A stretch of 64,000 nt of DNA from Bellilinea sp. (GTDB lineage: Bacteria; Chloroflexota; Anaerolineae; Anaerolineales; Anaerolineaceae). Location: NCBI GenBank assembly GCA_026003615.1, contig BPHQ01000002.1, positions 186,001 to 250,000 on the forward strand. Direction: 5' to 3'. A model generated the notes under the pieces. The model ran no database searches. It was not told the DNA's origin and saw nothing but the letters and a program-made list of their open reading frames with translations. The position numbers were made by a program, and so were the translations under genes. Positions 34,991 through 42,833 of the stretch are shown piece after piece. Every line of letters starts with the position of its first letter. Positions within the stretch are counted from its first letter, which is position 1.

Positions 34991-35597
34991 TTAAAGCTCC
35001 TTTAGTGGATGGCACCTCATTCAAACGGCGCGGCTCGTAGCGGCTGGCAGCACAAAGCGACCTGGCAAGAGCCTTAAAGACAGCCTCGACTTGATGATGC
35101 CCATCACGCCCGTAAAGCACCCGTACATGCAAATTGGATCGAGAACGCAATGCAAATGATTCCAGGAAATGCTCCAATAAACTGATGGGAACACGACCAA
35201 CTTCACTGGCTGCCCACCGAGCCTTGATCACGCTATACGGCCTGCCAGAAAGATCCACCACCACACGTGCCAGGCTGTCGTCCATCGGCGCATATTGAAC
35301 CGCCATACGCACCAGTCCCTTGCGTTCACCCAGGGCGTGATCGAACGCCTCACCCAGGAGTAATCCGCAATCCTCAACTGTATGGTGAAAATCAACTGCT
35401 AAATCCCCCTCAGCCAGGATGCGTAGATCAAACAAGCCGTGGAAGGCCAATTGCGCCAGCATGTGATCTAAAAATCCAATGCCAGTCTGAATCTGAAACC
35501 GACCCGATCCATCCAGATTTAATTCCACCTGTATGGAGGTTTCGCGGGTCTTTCGGCTGAGCGCAGCAGTACGACCATTGAGTTGATTTTCGCTCAT
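34983..35597 (-). CDS. hisB: Imidazoleglycerol-phosphate dehydratase
   Basis: 204 residues, monofunctional (no histidinol-phosphatase domain). Manganese ligands in FLDHMLAQLAFHG, DFHHTVEDCGLLLGEA and DGHHQVEAVFKALA. Histidinol phosphatase must come from another gene. Overlaps hisC by 4 bp. Confidence 0.95.
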   Translation of the reverse strand: MSENQLNGRTAALSRKTRETSIQVELNLDGSGRFQIQTGIGFLDHMLAQLAFHGLFDLRILAEGDLAVDFHHTVEDCGLLLGEAFDHALGERKGLVRMAVQYAPMDDSLARVVVDLSGRPYSVIKARWAASEVGRVPISLLEHFLESFALRSRSNLHVRVLYGRDGHHQVEAVFKALARSLCAASRYEPRRLNEVPSTKGALNV

Positions 35598-36718
35598 GAA
35601 GTCTGTTCCTCCATTTCCTTCAATACATCAAACAAAATGTCATGATGTTGGGGCAATCCAACACTGATTCGGATGTAGTTCTGTAGCAAGGGTGTATCAA
35701 AATGACGAACAAAGATTCCTTTCTTCATCAAATCGGCTTTAACGGTTTTTGCAGAACGATCTTTGACACGGCATAAAATAAAGTTTGCCTGCGAAGGTAT
35801 GGGTTCAAGCCAGCTCACCTGAGTGAGCATGGTGAAGAGACGCAGGCGCTCTGAGCGGATGTTTTCTACTCGTTCAACGAGGCAGGTTAGATCCTCCAAC
35901 GAGGCAATCGCTGCTGCACTGGCAGCCACATTGACATTGTAGGGTTGTTTCACTTTCCATAACACGGGCAATATCCATTCAGGAAAAACACCATAACCCA
36001 CCCGAAGCCCAGCCAGCCCAGCCCATTTGCTGAAAGTGCGCAGCACAATCACATTCTCTCGTTCAAGGGGTTGCCGAATCTGAGTAACTTTTTCACCCAA
36101 TTTCCCTTCGCCGCTGAATTCAATGTAGGCTTCATCGAGAACGACCAGTACATCCCATGAGAAGATTTCCTCCAAATCGGCCGGGGTAAGCATTCCTCCA
36201 TCTGGATTGTTGGGAGATGCCAGTAAAATGGCGCGTGGCTTTCGCTTTCGCACGATGTCGCGCATTTCGTCCAGATTCAAACTGAAATCCGGTTTACGCG
36301 GTACCTCCACAGCAATCCCGCCATTAATCCGCGCATCAAAAGCATACATTCCAAAGGTAGGCGGGGCAATCACTACAGCATCACCGGGTTTCAAAATTAC
36401 CCGTAATATCAAATCTATCAATTCATCTGCTCCTGCTCCGGCCAAAATCTGCTCAATCGGTACTTCCAAAAAAGAAGCAATAGCCTGGCGCAAAGCACGG
36501 CTCTCAGGGTCAGGGTAGATATTACCCCAACGCAAATCGGCAAGGGCTTTGCGCGCCAACGGAGAGAGACCATAAGGATTTTCATTGGCATCTAATTTGA
36601 TTATTTCCTCAGCTTTTCGCCCCACTCTCTCCGCAATAATCTCAAAGGGTTCAATCGGAGTATAAGGTGCAACCTGTTCAAACCGTTCAAAAACTTCTCT
36701 TTGAGTTGCGTCAATCAT
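35594..36718 (-). CDS. hisC: Histidinol-phosphate aminotransferase
   Basis: 374 residues, PLP fold type I. SPNNPDG, VLDEAYIEF and the Schiff-base region RTFSKWAGLAGLRVGYG with the catalytic Lys. Transfers the amino group from glutamate to imidazole-acetol phosphate. Overlaps hisG by 4 bp. Confidence 0.95.
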   Translation of the reverse strand: MIDATQREVFERFEQVAPYTPIEPFEIIAERVGRKAEEIIKLDANENPYGLSPLARKALADLRWGNIYPDPESRALRQAIASFLEVPIEQILAGAGADELIDLILRVILKPGDAVVIAPPTFGMYAFDARINGGIAVEVPRKPDFSLNLDEMRDIVRKRKPRAILLASPNNPDGGMLTPADLEEIFSWDVLVVLDEAYIEFSGEGKLGEKVTQIRQPLERENVIVLRTFSKWAGLAGLRVGYGVFPEWILPVLWKVKQPYNVNVAASAAAIASLEDLTCLVERVENIRSERLRLFTMLTQVSWLEPIPSQANFILCRVKDRSAKTVKADLMKKGIFVRHFDTPLLQNYIRISVGLPQHHDILFDVLKEMEEQTS

Positions 36719-37761
36719 TTTTTCACTCCGGAGGGGTCCTCTAAAATCGAATTAAGAAGCGGGGGCTGATCCATCCTCAACGCATGCATCATCCGTACAC
36801 AGCGTGGAGGTTCTTCATCGAAGATATAGGTTACTGGTACAACCACTACACCACTGCCGCCCACCGCACGAAGTTCGTTCACCGCCCGGTAGATTTCGTG
36901 TTTTTCAACCACCACATGTACAGCATACCAATCTCCATTGCCTTGCGGAGTAAAAACGGGTGAAATCGTCGGGCCTTGTAAGCCATGCAATGTACTGTGG
37001 TCAAAAATTCGTTGAGCAACTGCCTGCGCCGATGGCCCCCGCATGTTAGCAAAAACCGAATAATTTGTACTTCCTCGCAAATGAGCCTCGATCAATTCCA
37101 GTAAATTGCGAGCAAGCGTCTGGGCGGCTTCACTTCTTTTTAGCCGGTAAAAATTCGCAATCAATACCGCCTGGGATGTAAGAATCTGTCCACCCTCGAT
37201 AACTTTCAAACGGTTATCTCGTAAGGTTTGACCGGAAGCTACCAGATCACTGATCATATCGGCATAACCAATCGCTGGAGCCGTTTCCAGGGTTCCTTCA
37301 GCAGAGATCAGAGAAAAATGTATTTGGTGCAGGTCCAAAAACCGTCCAGTCAAACGAGAAAACTTGGTTGCCACTCGCAACGGACGTCCTAAGTGATCCG
37401 CATAGGTTTTCAGTCCTTCAAGAGTATCTACTCCTTCCCACCCTTCTGGAATTGCCAGACTCAATGTACAACCCCCAAAACCCAATGCCTCGTGTAAAAT
37501 CAGAATTGAAGTTGGTTCGGGTGATTTTTCCAAGACCATATCCAGACCGGTAATGCCAAAGTCAACACTTCCATCGGCAACGCTGGCAACAATGTCCCCT
37601 GGTCTTTGAAAAAGGACTTTCAAATCGGGTAAATCCGGCAAAACTGCCTCATACTGGCGTGGATTTGGTTTATACACTCTCAAACCGCAAGATTCCAAAA
37701 AGCCGAGCGCCTCCTCAGATAAACGTCCTTTGGATGGTAATGAAATTCGAAAAGGGTTCAT
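36715..37761 (-). CDS. hisG: ATP phosphoribosyltransferase, long form
   Basis: 348 residues, first enzyme of the pathway. PSKGRLSEE at the start, DFGITGLDMV, the PRPP-related EGTLETAPAIGYADMISDLVASGQTL. The extension after residue about 225 matches the ACT-like regulatory domain of long HisG forms, which confers histidine feedback inhibition; the length is somewhat greater than usual (about 290-300). First gene behind the attenuator. Confidence 0.94.
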   Translation of the reverse strand: MNPFRISLPSKGRLSEEALGFLESCGLRVYKPNPRQYEAVLPDLPDLKVLFQRPGDIVASVADGSVDFGITGLDMVLEKSPEPTSILILHEALGFGGCTLSLAIPEGWEGVDTLEGLKTYADHLGRPLRVATKFSRLTGRFLDLHQIHFSLISAEGTLETAPAIGYADMISDLVASGQTLRDNRLKVIEGGQILTSQAVLIANFYRLKRSEAAQTLARNLLELIEAHLRGSTNYSVFANMRGPSAQAVAQRIFDHSTLHGLQGPTISPVFTPQGNGDWYAVHVVVEKHEIYRAVNELRAVGGSGVVVVPVTYIFDEEPPRCVRMMHALRMDQPPLLNSILEDPSGVKK

Positions 37762-37780
37762 GGCTTATCCTCGTTTCGAT

Positions 37781-37817
37781 AAAAAGTAACACCCCCCGCC
37801 GATTGGCGGGGGGTGTT
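37781..37817 (-). terminator. his operon attenuator terminator
   Basis: AACACCCCCCGCC and GGCGGGGGGTGTT pair perfectly over 13 bp around a 4-base loop, followed on the transcribed strand by ACTTTTTATC. It lies 20 bp before hisG. The segment CCAATCGG within stem and loop (37799..37806) can alternatively pair with CCGATTGG of the leader (37849..37856), which would melt the terminator. Confidence 0.9.
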
Positions 37818-37844
37818 GTATGCGACAATACCTGACCTACCCAC

Positions 37845-37910
37845 TCACCCAATCGGACAGCGGAGGGTTTTCGTCAAGTGATGATGATGGAGAGAAATGA
37901 GGGCTTGCAT
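37845..37910 (-). CDS. hisL: his leader peptide with four consecutive His codons
   Basis: A 21-residue open frame (MQALISLHHHHLTKTLRCPIG) ending TGA at 37845, with codons CAT CAT CAT CAC at 37878..37889. The frame also opens at 37925 (26 residues), but the predicted transcription start lies there. The ribosome would stall at the His codons when charged tRNA-His is short. Stop codon and antiterminator segment (37849..37856) lie next to each other, as in the known enterobacterial leaders. Symbol used by function, not by proven homology. Confidence 0.8.
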   Translation of the reverse strand: MQALISLHHHHLTKTLRCPIG

Positions 37911-37928
37911 ATCCAGTTTCACCATTTT

Positions 37929-37958
37929 ATTTTACTGATTTGTTCCTTAATTTGTCAA
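37929..37958 (-). promoter_or_regulatory. his operon promoter
   Basis: Minus strand TTGACA (37953..37958), 18-bp spacer, TAAAAT (37929..37934); transcription would start near 37922, just before the leader peptide. Confidence 0.7.
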
Positions 37959-38076
37959 GCAATTGGTCGAAATTCTAAAGAAAAGAGTTATATATATCTT
38001 GGGTAATCTTTTGCACAGCAACTTTTCGCCTTAAAGTGCGTAAATAAATCAACAACAAGAGAGGATTATAACCATT

Positions 38077-38277
38077 ATGGAAAATCGTCCCGGATGTTTA
38101 TCAGGTTTATTGAAATTGTTTTTATTGGACCGCCTGTTTCGCTGGCTCCAATCCCGATTTGGATTCGGGAGCGGCTCCTGTGTTGGCTGTGGTTGTGGGA
38201 TGATTCTTTTGATTTTATTTGTTCTTATAGCCCTTTCGATTATCACCGGTACGGACTGGTTTCGAATCGGCTTTTGA
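38077..38277 (+). CDS. Small membrane protein, 66 residues
   Basis: Starts behind AGAGAGGATT. Basic and amphipathic first half (RPGCLSGLLKLFLLDRLFRWLQSRF), a Gly/Cys-rich turn (SGSCVGCGCG) and one membrane helix (ILLILFVLIALSII), ending short of the membrane. Function unknown. Stands alone between the his promoter and tRNA-Thr. Confidence 0.6.
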   Translation: MENRPGCLSGLLKLFLLDRLFRWLQSRFGFGSGSCVGCGCGMILLILFVLIALSIITGTDWFRIGF

Positions 38278-38461
38278 GGAGCATTTTTCAACAATATTTC
38301 TTTATCAATCACCTTTTACCCTTGATTCGGGTCATGGAATAACACCGCTTCCCATTTCTCTCAATGGGTCATAGCCGGTAATTACCCTGACAAAGAATTA
38401 TCGGCGTAATTGCCCTTTTTCAGGAATCCGATGGGTAATATTTTTCTTCACTAGTACAAGG

Positions 38462-38565
38462 AGGGTGTTGAAAAAGTCATATTTGGTGGATATCTCTGCG
38501 AAAAACGGGCTGTTTTCCCACACCATAACCACATCCAGTGGATGGGTTTCGTTTTTCAAAACCCT
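38462..38565. mobile_element. Possible MITE-like element with 14-bp terminal inverted repeats
   Basis: AGGGTGTTGAAAAA at the left end faces its inverted copy AGGGTTTTGAAAAA (one mismatch) at the right end, 104 bp apart. No coding frame and no obvious target duplication. The GTTGAAAAAGTC start resembles ends of some insertion sequences. Could also be a terminator-type fold. Confidence 0.35.
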
Positions 38566-38624
38566 GAGTGTATAAACTTGCTCTTTTAAACTCTTAGATT
38601 ATTAAACTGGGGGTAAAATCAAAG

Positions 38625-38697
38625 AGCCACCGAAGGGACTCGAACCCTTGACCAGACGTTTACGAAACGCCTGCTCTACCGTCTGAGCTACGGTGGC
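38625..38697 (-). tRNA. tRNA-Thr (anticodon CGU)
   Basis: 73 nt, cloverleaf with acceptor GCCACCG/CGGTGGC, D-stem GCTC/GAGC, anticodon stem GGCGT/ACGTC with loop TTCGTAA (anticodon at 38662..38664), and T-arm GGGTTCGAGTCCC-type. CCA not encoded. Confidence 0.95.
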
Positions 38698-38747
38698 GTG
38701 GCTCAAATTATACCAGCACACCGTTTTTTCGGGCAAGGAATTTTTCC

Positions 38748-40034
38748 ATGAACATCGCCATGATATCCTATCACACCTGCCCTCTGGCTACTCTGGGCGG
38801 CAAAGACACGGGTGGAATGAATGTGTACGTTGCCGAATTAACCCGCTTTTTGGGTCAAGCCGGCATTCACGTGGATGTATTCACCCGTTCTCAAGATGAA
38901 CACGTTCCTCATGTGTTGCATAATTTAGGTTATGGAAACCGGGTAGTGCATATCCCTGCCGGGCCTGAAATCCCCCTACCCAAAAAGGAACTGGTCAATT
39001 ACTTGCCGGACTTTGTTGATGGCATTCTCAACTTTACCCGCGCCAAAGAACTGCGTTACGATCTCATTCACAGCCATTACTGGATGTCTGGAATTGCAGC
39101 GGAGAAGTTGAAATCCGAATGGAATATTCCCATCGTTCACATGTTCCACACTCTCGTGCTAATGAAAAACCGGGTTGCCCGTTCTCCCGAAGAAATCGAA
39201 GGCGAATATCGGTTAGAGGGTGAAAAACGAATATTACAACTAGCCGACCGCATTATTGCTGCGACACCAGCAGAACAATCCCAATTGGAATTTCTCTATG
39301 GGGCAAATTCAAAAAAACTTCGCGTAATTCCCCCCGGTGTGGATTTAAGCAGGTTTTATCCAATTCCACGGGATGAGGCTCGCGAAGTCATTGGCGTTCC
39401 TTTCAAGAATCGCATGATTTTATTCGTCGGAAGGATTGAACCCCTTAAAGGGTTGGAGACGCTCATCCGGGCAATAGCCTGGATGCAGCAATCTGAAGAA
39501 TTATTATGTTGCCCGCACTCTCTCGTGATTGTCGGGGGAGATCCGGAAGAGAGCGAGCTGAGCGTTAATGCCGAAATGGCACGTTTGCAGAATCTCGTCA
39601 AAAGCCTCAATCTGCGTGATTTTGTGCTTTTCCTTGGCAAACGCGATCAGGATTGGCTTCCTTACTACTATTCCGCCGCTGATGTGGTTGTTGTTCCTTC
39701 GCATTATGAATCTTTTGGAATGGTCGCGCTGGAAGCAATGGCTTGCGGTACTCCTGTTGTGGCTTCGCAAGTGGGTGGACTGGCATTTTTAGTCCAGGAC
39801 GGGGTTACAGGCTTTGTAGTGCCGGACGGTGAACCGGAGATTTTAGGAAATCGCCTCAAAGAACTGATTCTTAATCCCACATTACGCAATCGCTTGGGGA
39901 AACAAGCCCATCAAGTGGCTCAGTCCTATTCGTGGGAACGGATTGCCAATGAGATTAAATCCGTCTACATGGAGGTTCTCAACTTTCCATCTGCCGGGGA
40001 TCGCTCTTCACGACCATTCTTTTCCGCCTTGTAA
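38748..40034 (+). CDS. Family 4 glycosyltransferase
   Basis: 428 residues, retaining GT-B. N-terminal GGKDTGGMNVYVAELTRFL and the HSHYWMSG stretch, C-terminal nucleotide-sugar motif SHYESFGMVALEAMACGTPVVAS (E-x7-E). Nearest in style to sucrose-phosphate synthase-like and MshA-like enzymes. Donor and acceptor not predictable. Converges on a membrane-protein gene. Confidence 0.88.
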   Translation: MNIAMISYHTCPLATLGGKDTGGMNVYVAELTRFLGQAGIHVDVFTRSQDEHVPHVLHNLGYGNRVVHIPAGPEIPLPKKELVNYLPDFVDGILNFTRAKELRYDLIHSHYWMSGIAAEKLKSEWNIPIVHMFHTLVLMKNRVARSPEEIEGEYRLEGEKRILQLADRIIAATPAEQSQLEFLYGANSKKLRVIPPGVDLSRFYPIPRDEAREVIGVPFKNRMILFVGRIEPLKGLETLIRAIAWMQQSEELLCCPHSLVIVGGDPEESELSVNAEMARLQNLVKSLNLRDFVLFLGKRDQDWLPYYYSAADVVVVPSHYESFGMVALEAMACGTPVVASQVGGLAFLVQDGVTGFVVPDGEPEILGNRLKELILNPTLRNRLGKQAHQVAQSYSWERIANEIKSVYMEVLNFPSAGDRSSRPFFSAL

Positions 40035-40045
40035 GCTATTCCTCT

Positions 40046-40861
40046 TCACAGAGGCATTTGGAAAAATATGATCAAGATCATCAGCGTACAAAACCACACG
40101 CCTACGGCAGACCATAGATGGTGAACGCGGCTTTCCGCCTTGAAGAACATCCAAAGCAGGAAAAAGATCAAACTCGATAGCGCAATAAAACCGCTGAGAT
40201 AATAACTCCACTGAAAGAATGTAAAACTTCCCGCCAGAAGGGCATGCAACCCAAGCCAGAAACGGAGAGTCCACTCTACTAAGAATACAAAGGCGAGGAA
40301 TCGAACACCGAGGGGGAAGACGGTCTTCCAAAGCGTTGTAGTTACCAGCACTGCTAATAGCAGCATAACCGCTTCGACCTCAATGGAAAATGAACTTTCA
40401 CCCAAATGCCCGGCTGTTTCAACGGCAAACCACAACGATAAACCGGCAATCAAACCATACCAGGCACGAGTGATTTCGTCAAAGCGCATCTGCACGCTCT
40501 TGCCCAGCGAATACACACCCCCCGCCAGAAAAATCAAGGTGTAAATCAAGAGTCCTGGTATGCCAAACATTACTTCCACGGGTATAAAAAGCAACTTAAA
40601 CAATAATGCCAGCAAGATCATCACTAAAGCCGGCAGGATGCCATCATAAAGTTTACTCTTCCAAATCCTCGGCCCAAACCAGTTATCTTCCAAAATAGCG
40701 GGAATGTTGAACTGGATTTTTTTAGTCATACCGCTTTCTTTAAAAACAGGCTCATTCAGCATAGTCTCATGGCGAGAAAGCCCAAGCGGTTGTCTGAAAG
40801 AATATATTTGAGCATCCTTTGATTGGGTTGAATTTTGTACCGAATGCAAACGTTTCATCAT
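40046..40861 (-). CDS. Multi-helix membrane protein, unknown
   Basis: 271 residues from the ATG at 40861 behind GGGAAG (a second ATG follows at 40858). About 60 polar residues, then seven hydrophobic segments. The N-terminal FGPRIWKSKLYDG lies just before the first helix. No conserved motif recognised. A frame to 40939 lacks a start site. Confidence 0.65.
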   Translation of the reverse strand: MMKRLHSVQNSTQSKDAQIYSFRQPLGLSRHETMLNEPVFKESGMTKKIQFNIPAILEDNWFGPRIWKSKLYDGILPALVMILLALLFKLLFIPVEVMFGIPGLLIYTLIFLAGGVYSLGKSVQMRFDEITRAWYGLIAGLSLWFAVETAGHLGESSFSIEVEAVMLLLAVLVTTTLWKTVFPLGVRFLAFVFLVEWTLRFWLGLHALLAGSFTFFQWSYYLSGFIALSSLIFFLLWMFFKAESRVHHLWSAVGVWFCTLMILIIFFQMPL

Positions 40862-41006
40862 AGTAATCTTCCCGCCCCTTATCTGGCACCCAGATGCGGA
40901 AAACTCTTGCTTAAATACTAAATCAAAGCCCTTTTGCAATCAATCGCCGAAACTTACAATCAGTTTTCAGTTTGGAAAAAGTGGAAAAATTGGATGACTT
41001 CAAAAA

Positions 41007-41687
41007 TCATTGGGGCGGATTGTCTAAGCGCAAGCCGTAACCGCGTACAGTTACCAGATAAGCGTGATTGGGGTCGAATAACGCCAGCCGATCCCTCAAA
41101 CGCCTTACCAGTGCATCTAAAGCTTGCTCGGACACACCCACGGCTTCTTCATCACCCCAAACCGCCACCACCAGGTCCTGTCTTGAAACAACCTTCCCCT
41201 CGTTATCATACAATGCTTCTAATAAACGAAATTGTGGCACCGAAAGCGGCGGTAAAAGTTCTTCACCATTCACCCAAACCCGCCGCGATAACTTATCCAG
41301 ATACAACCGCTTGTTAATTTTATGATCTACTTCTTCAACGGGTAATTCAAATTCCGTGGCCAGCGGTAAGGTTGAATCGGAACTGAGATAAACAAAATAC
41401 TGAACCAAAGCAATTTGAACCACATCGCCATCTTGAAGAACAACCGGTTCTTCAACCCGTTTACCATTTCGATATGTACCATTTTTACTGGAAAGATCAT
41501 GAAGTATGGTTCGATCCGCACGGACTTCAAAGCGGGCATGATAACGAGAAACCTGCCGATCTGGAATGACCAGATCACAATCCTTCTCCCGTCCAATAGT
41601 CATTCCATCAAAAATATCCCACCGCTTGCCATTCAGCGGCCCACTTTGTGCAATCAATATCGGTTGATCTTCAACACGCGAATCCAC
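41007..41687 (-). CDS. FHA-domain / winged-helix (OmpR-type) transcription factor
   Basis: 226 residues, GTG start. FHA domain (about 8-100) with the phosphothreonine-binding GREKDCDLVIPD...VSRYHARF and SSKNGTYRNG motifs; C-terminal OmpR-type winged helix (about 125-222: LYLDKLSRRVWVNGEELLPPLSVPQFRLLEALYDNEGKVVSRQDLVVAVWG...LDALVRRLRDRL...VTVRGYGLRL). It should bind a phosphothreonine protein and DNA. It is divergent from a Ser/Thr kinase gene 162 bp away, its likely regulator. Confidence 0.9.
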   Translation of the reverse strand: MDSRVEDQPILIAQSGPLNGKRWDIFDGMTIGREKDCDLVIPDRQVSRYHARFEVRADRTILHDLSSKNGTYRNGKRVEEPVVLQDGDVVQIALVQYFVYLSSDSTLPLATEFELPVEEVDHKINKRLYLDKLSRRVWVNGEELLPPLSVPQFRLLEALYDNEGKVVSRQDLVVAVWGDEEAVGVSEQALDALVRRLRDRLALFDPNHAYLVTVRGYGLRLDNPPQ

Positions 41688-41849
41688 TGCCCATCTCCAA
41701 AAAATCAGGATTGGGAATGATTACCTCACCCGGTAAGGTATAATATATCAAAGAATCAATACTTTGTGTAAAAGTATTCTCAAGACATTCTGGTTCACGC
41801 CGAGAAAGATAACAGAATGCCTGAAGCCCTCAGAACACGGATTTGACCA

Positions 41850-42833
41850 ATGCCTTTGCCGCTAAAATCCGGAGAAGTTTTACGGGGCCGATACCGCATT
41901 GTCCGCATCATCGGACAAGGCGGTATGGGTAGTATTTACCTTGCTGATGATCTTCGCCTTGAAGGGCGTCAATGTGCGTTAAAAGAAGTCGAACACGATC
42001 GCTCACTCCCACCCGATTTGCTTCAAGAGGCTCGGGACCAATTCTTCCGTGAAGCAACCGTTCTGGCACGCTTGGACCACCCCAACTTGCCCAAAGTTTC
42101 CGACTTTTTCTCCACGGGTTCGCGCGACTACCTTGTAATGGATTTCATCCCCGGTAGAGACCTGCGCTCTCTCATGATGGAGGCGAAACAGGAAAATCGC
42201 TTCCTTTCAGAAACAGAGGTTCTAAACTGGGCTGATCAATTGGCGAGCGCACTTTCCTACCTTCATAATCAAACCCCCCCCATTCTACATCGCGATATAA
42301 AACCATCCAATTTGAAAGTGACTCCCAGCGGTTTGTTAAAATTGGTAGATTTTGGGCTGGTCAAGGTCCTTGCTCCCGGCGAGATAACCATCACCGTGTT
42401 ACAAGGGCAGGGTACCGCACTCTACACCCCACTGGAACAGTACGGCGGCGATAGCGGACATACCGATGTTCGCAGTGACATTTATGCCTTTGGAGCTACC
42501 CTTTATCACCTGCTGACCAATGAACCGCCTGCCGATGCCCGAGAACGCTTCCTTGACCCCAGCCGCCTGATTCCTCCTCGTCAAATCAACCCGGATATTT
42601 CCCTCCGAACAGAACGATGTATCTTATGGGCTATGGGGCTGCACCCCGATGAACGACCTGAGTCTGTAGAAGTATTCCGCAAAAGCTTGATTGGTGATAG
42701 ACCAACACTTCCCCGAATTAAAACAGACGCCTCTTCGCCATGGAGTTTCATCACCTACCCGTTAGAACAAAGTTTGATTGCCATTGCGGCTTTCTTGATG
42801 GTAATTAGTTTAATAGTCACATTGTTTCGCTAG
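41850..42833 (+). CDS. Membrane-tethered Ser/Thr protein kinase (PASTA-less)
   Basis: 327 residues. Hanks-type kinase: [18 protein letters not shown] Lys in [25 protein letters not shown], and [15 protein letters not shown] replacing APE. A single C-terminal membrane helix (about 306-326) leaves almost no outside domain, so an extracellular sensor is absent. Next to the FHA/winged-helix gene in divergent orientation. Confidence 0.92.
   Translation: MPLPLKSGEVLRGRYRIVRIIGQGGMGSIYLADDLRLEGRQCALKEVEHDRSLPPDLLQEARDQFFREATVLARLDHPNLPKVSDFFSTGSRDYLVMDFIPGRDLRSLMMEAKQENRFLSETEVLNWADQLASALSYLHNQTPPILHRDIKPSNLKVTPSGLLKLVDFGLVKVLAPGEITITVLQGQGTALYTPLEQYGGDSGHTDVRSDIYAFGATLYHLLTNEPPADARERFLDPSRLIPPRQINPDISLRTERCILWAMGLHPDERPESVEVFRKSLIGDRPTLPRIKTDASSPWSFITYPLEQSLIAIAAFLMVISLIVTLFR

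Noticed and set aside
37845-37925. 26-residue version of the his leader peptide starting at 37925
   Set aside because: The predicted transcription start lies at about 37922, so the first ATG would not be in the transcript; kept as an alternative only.
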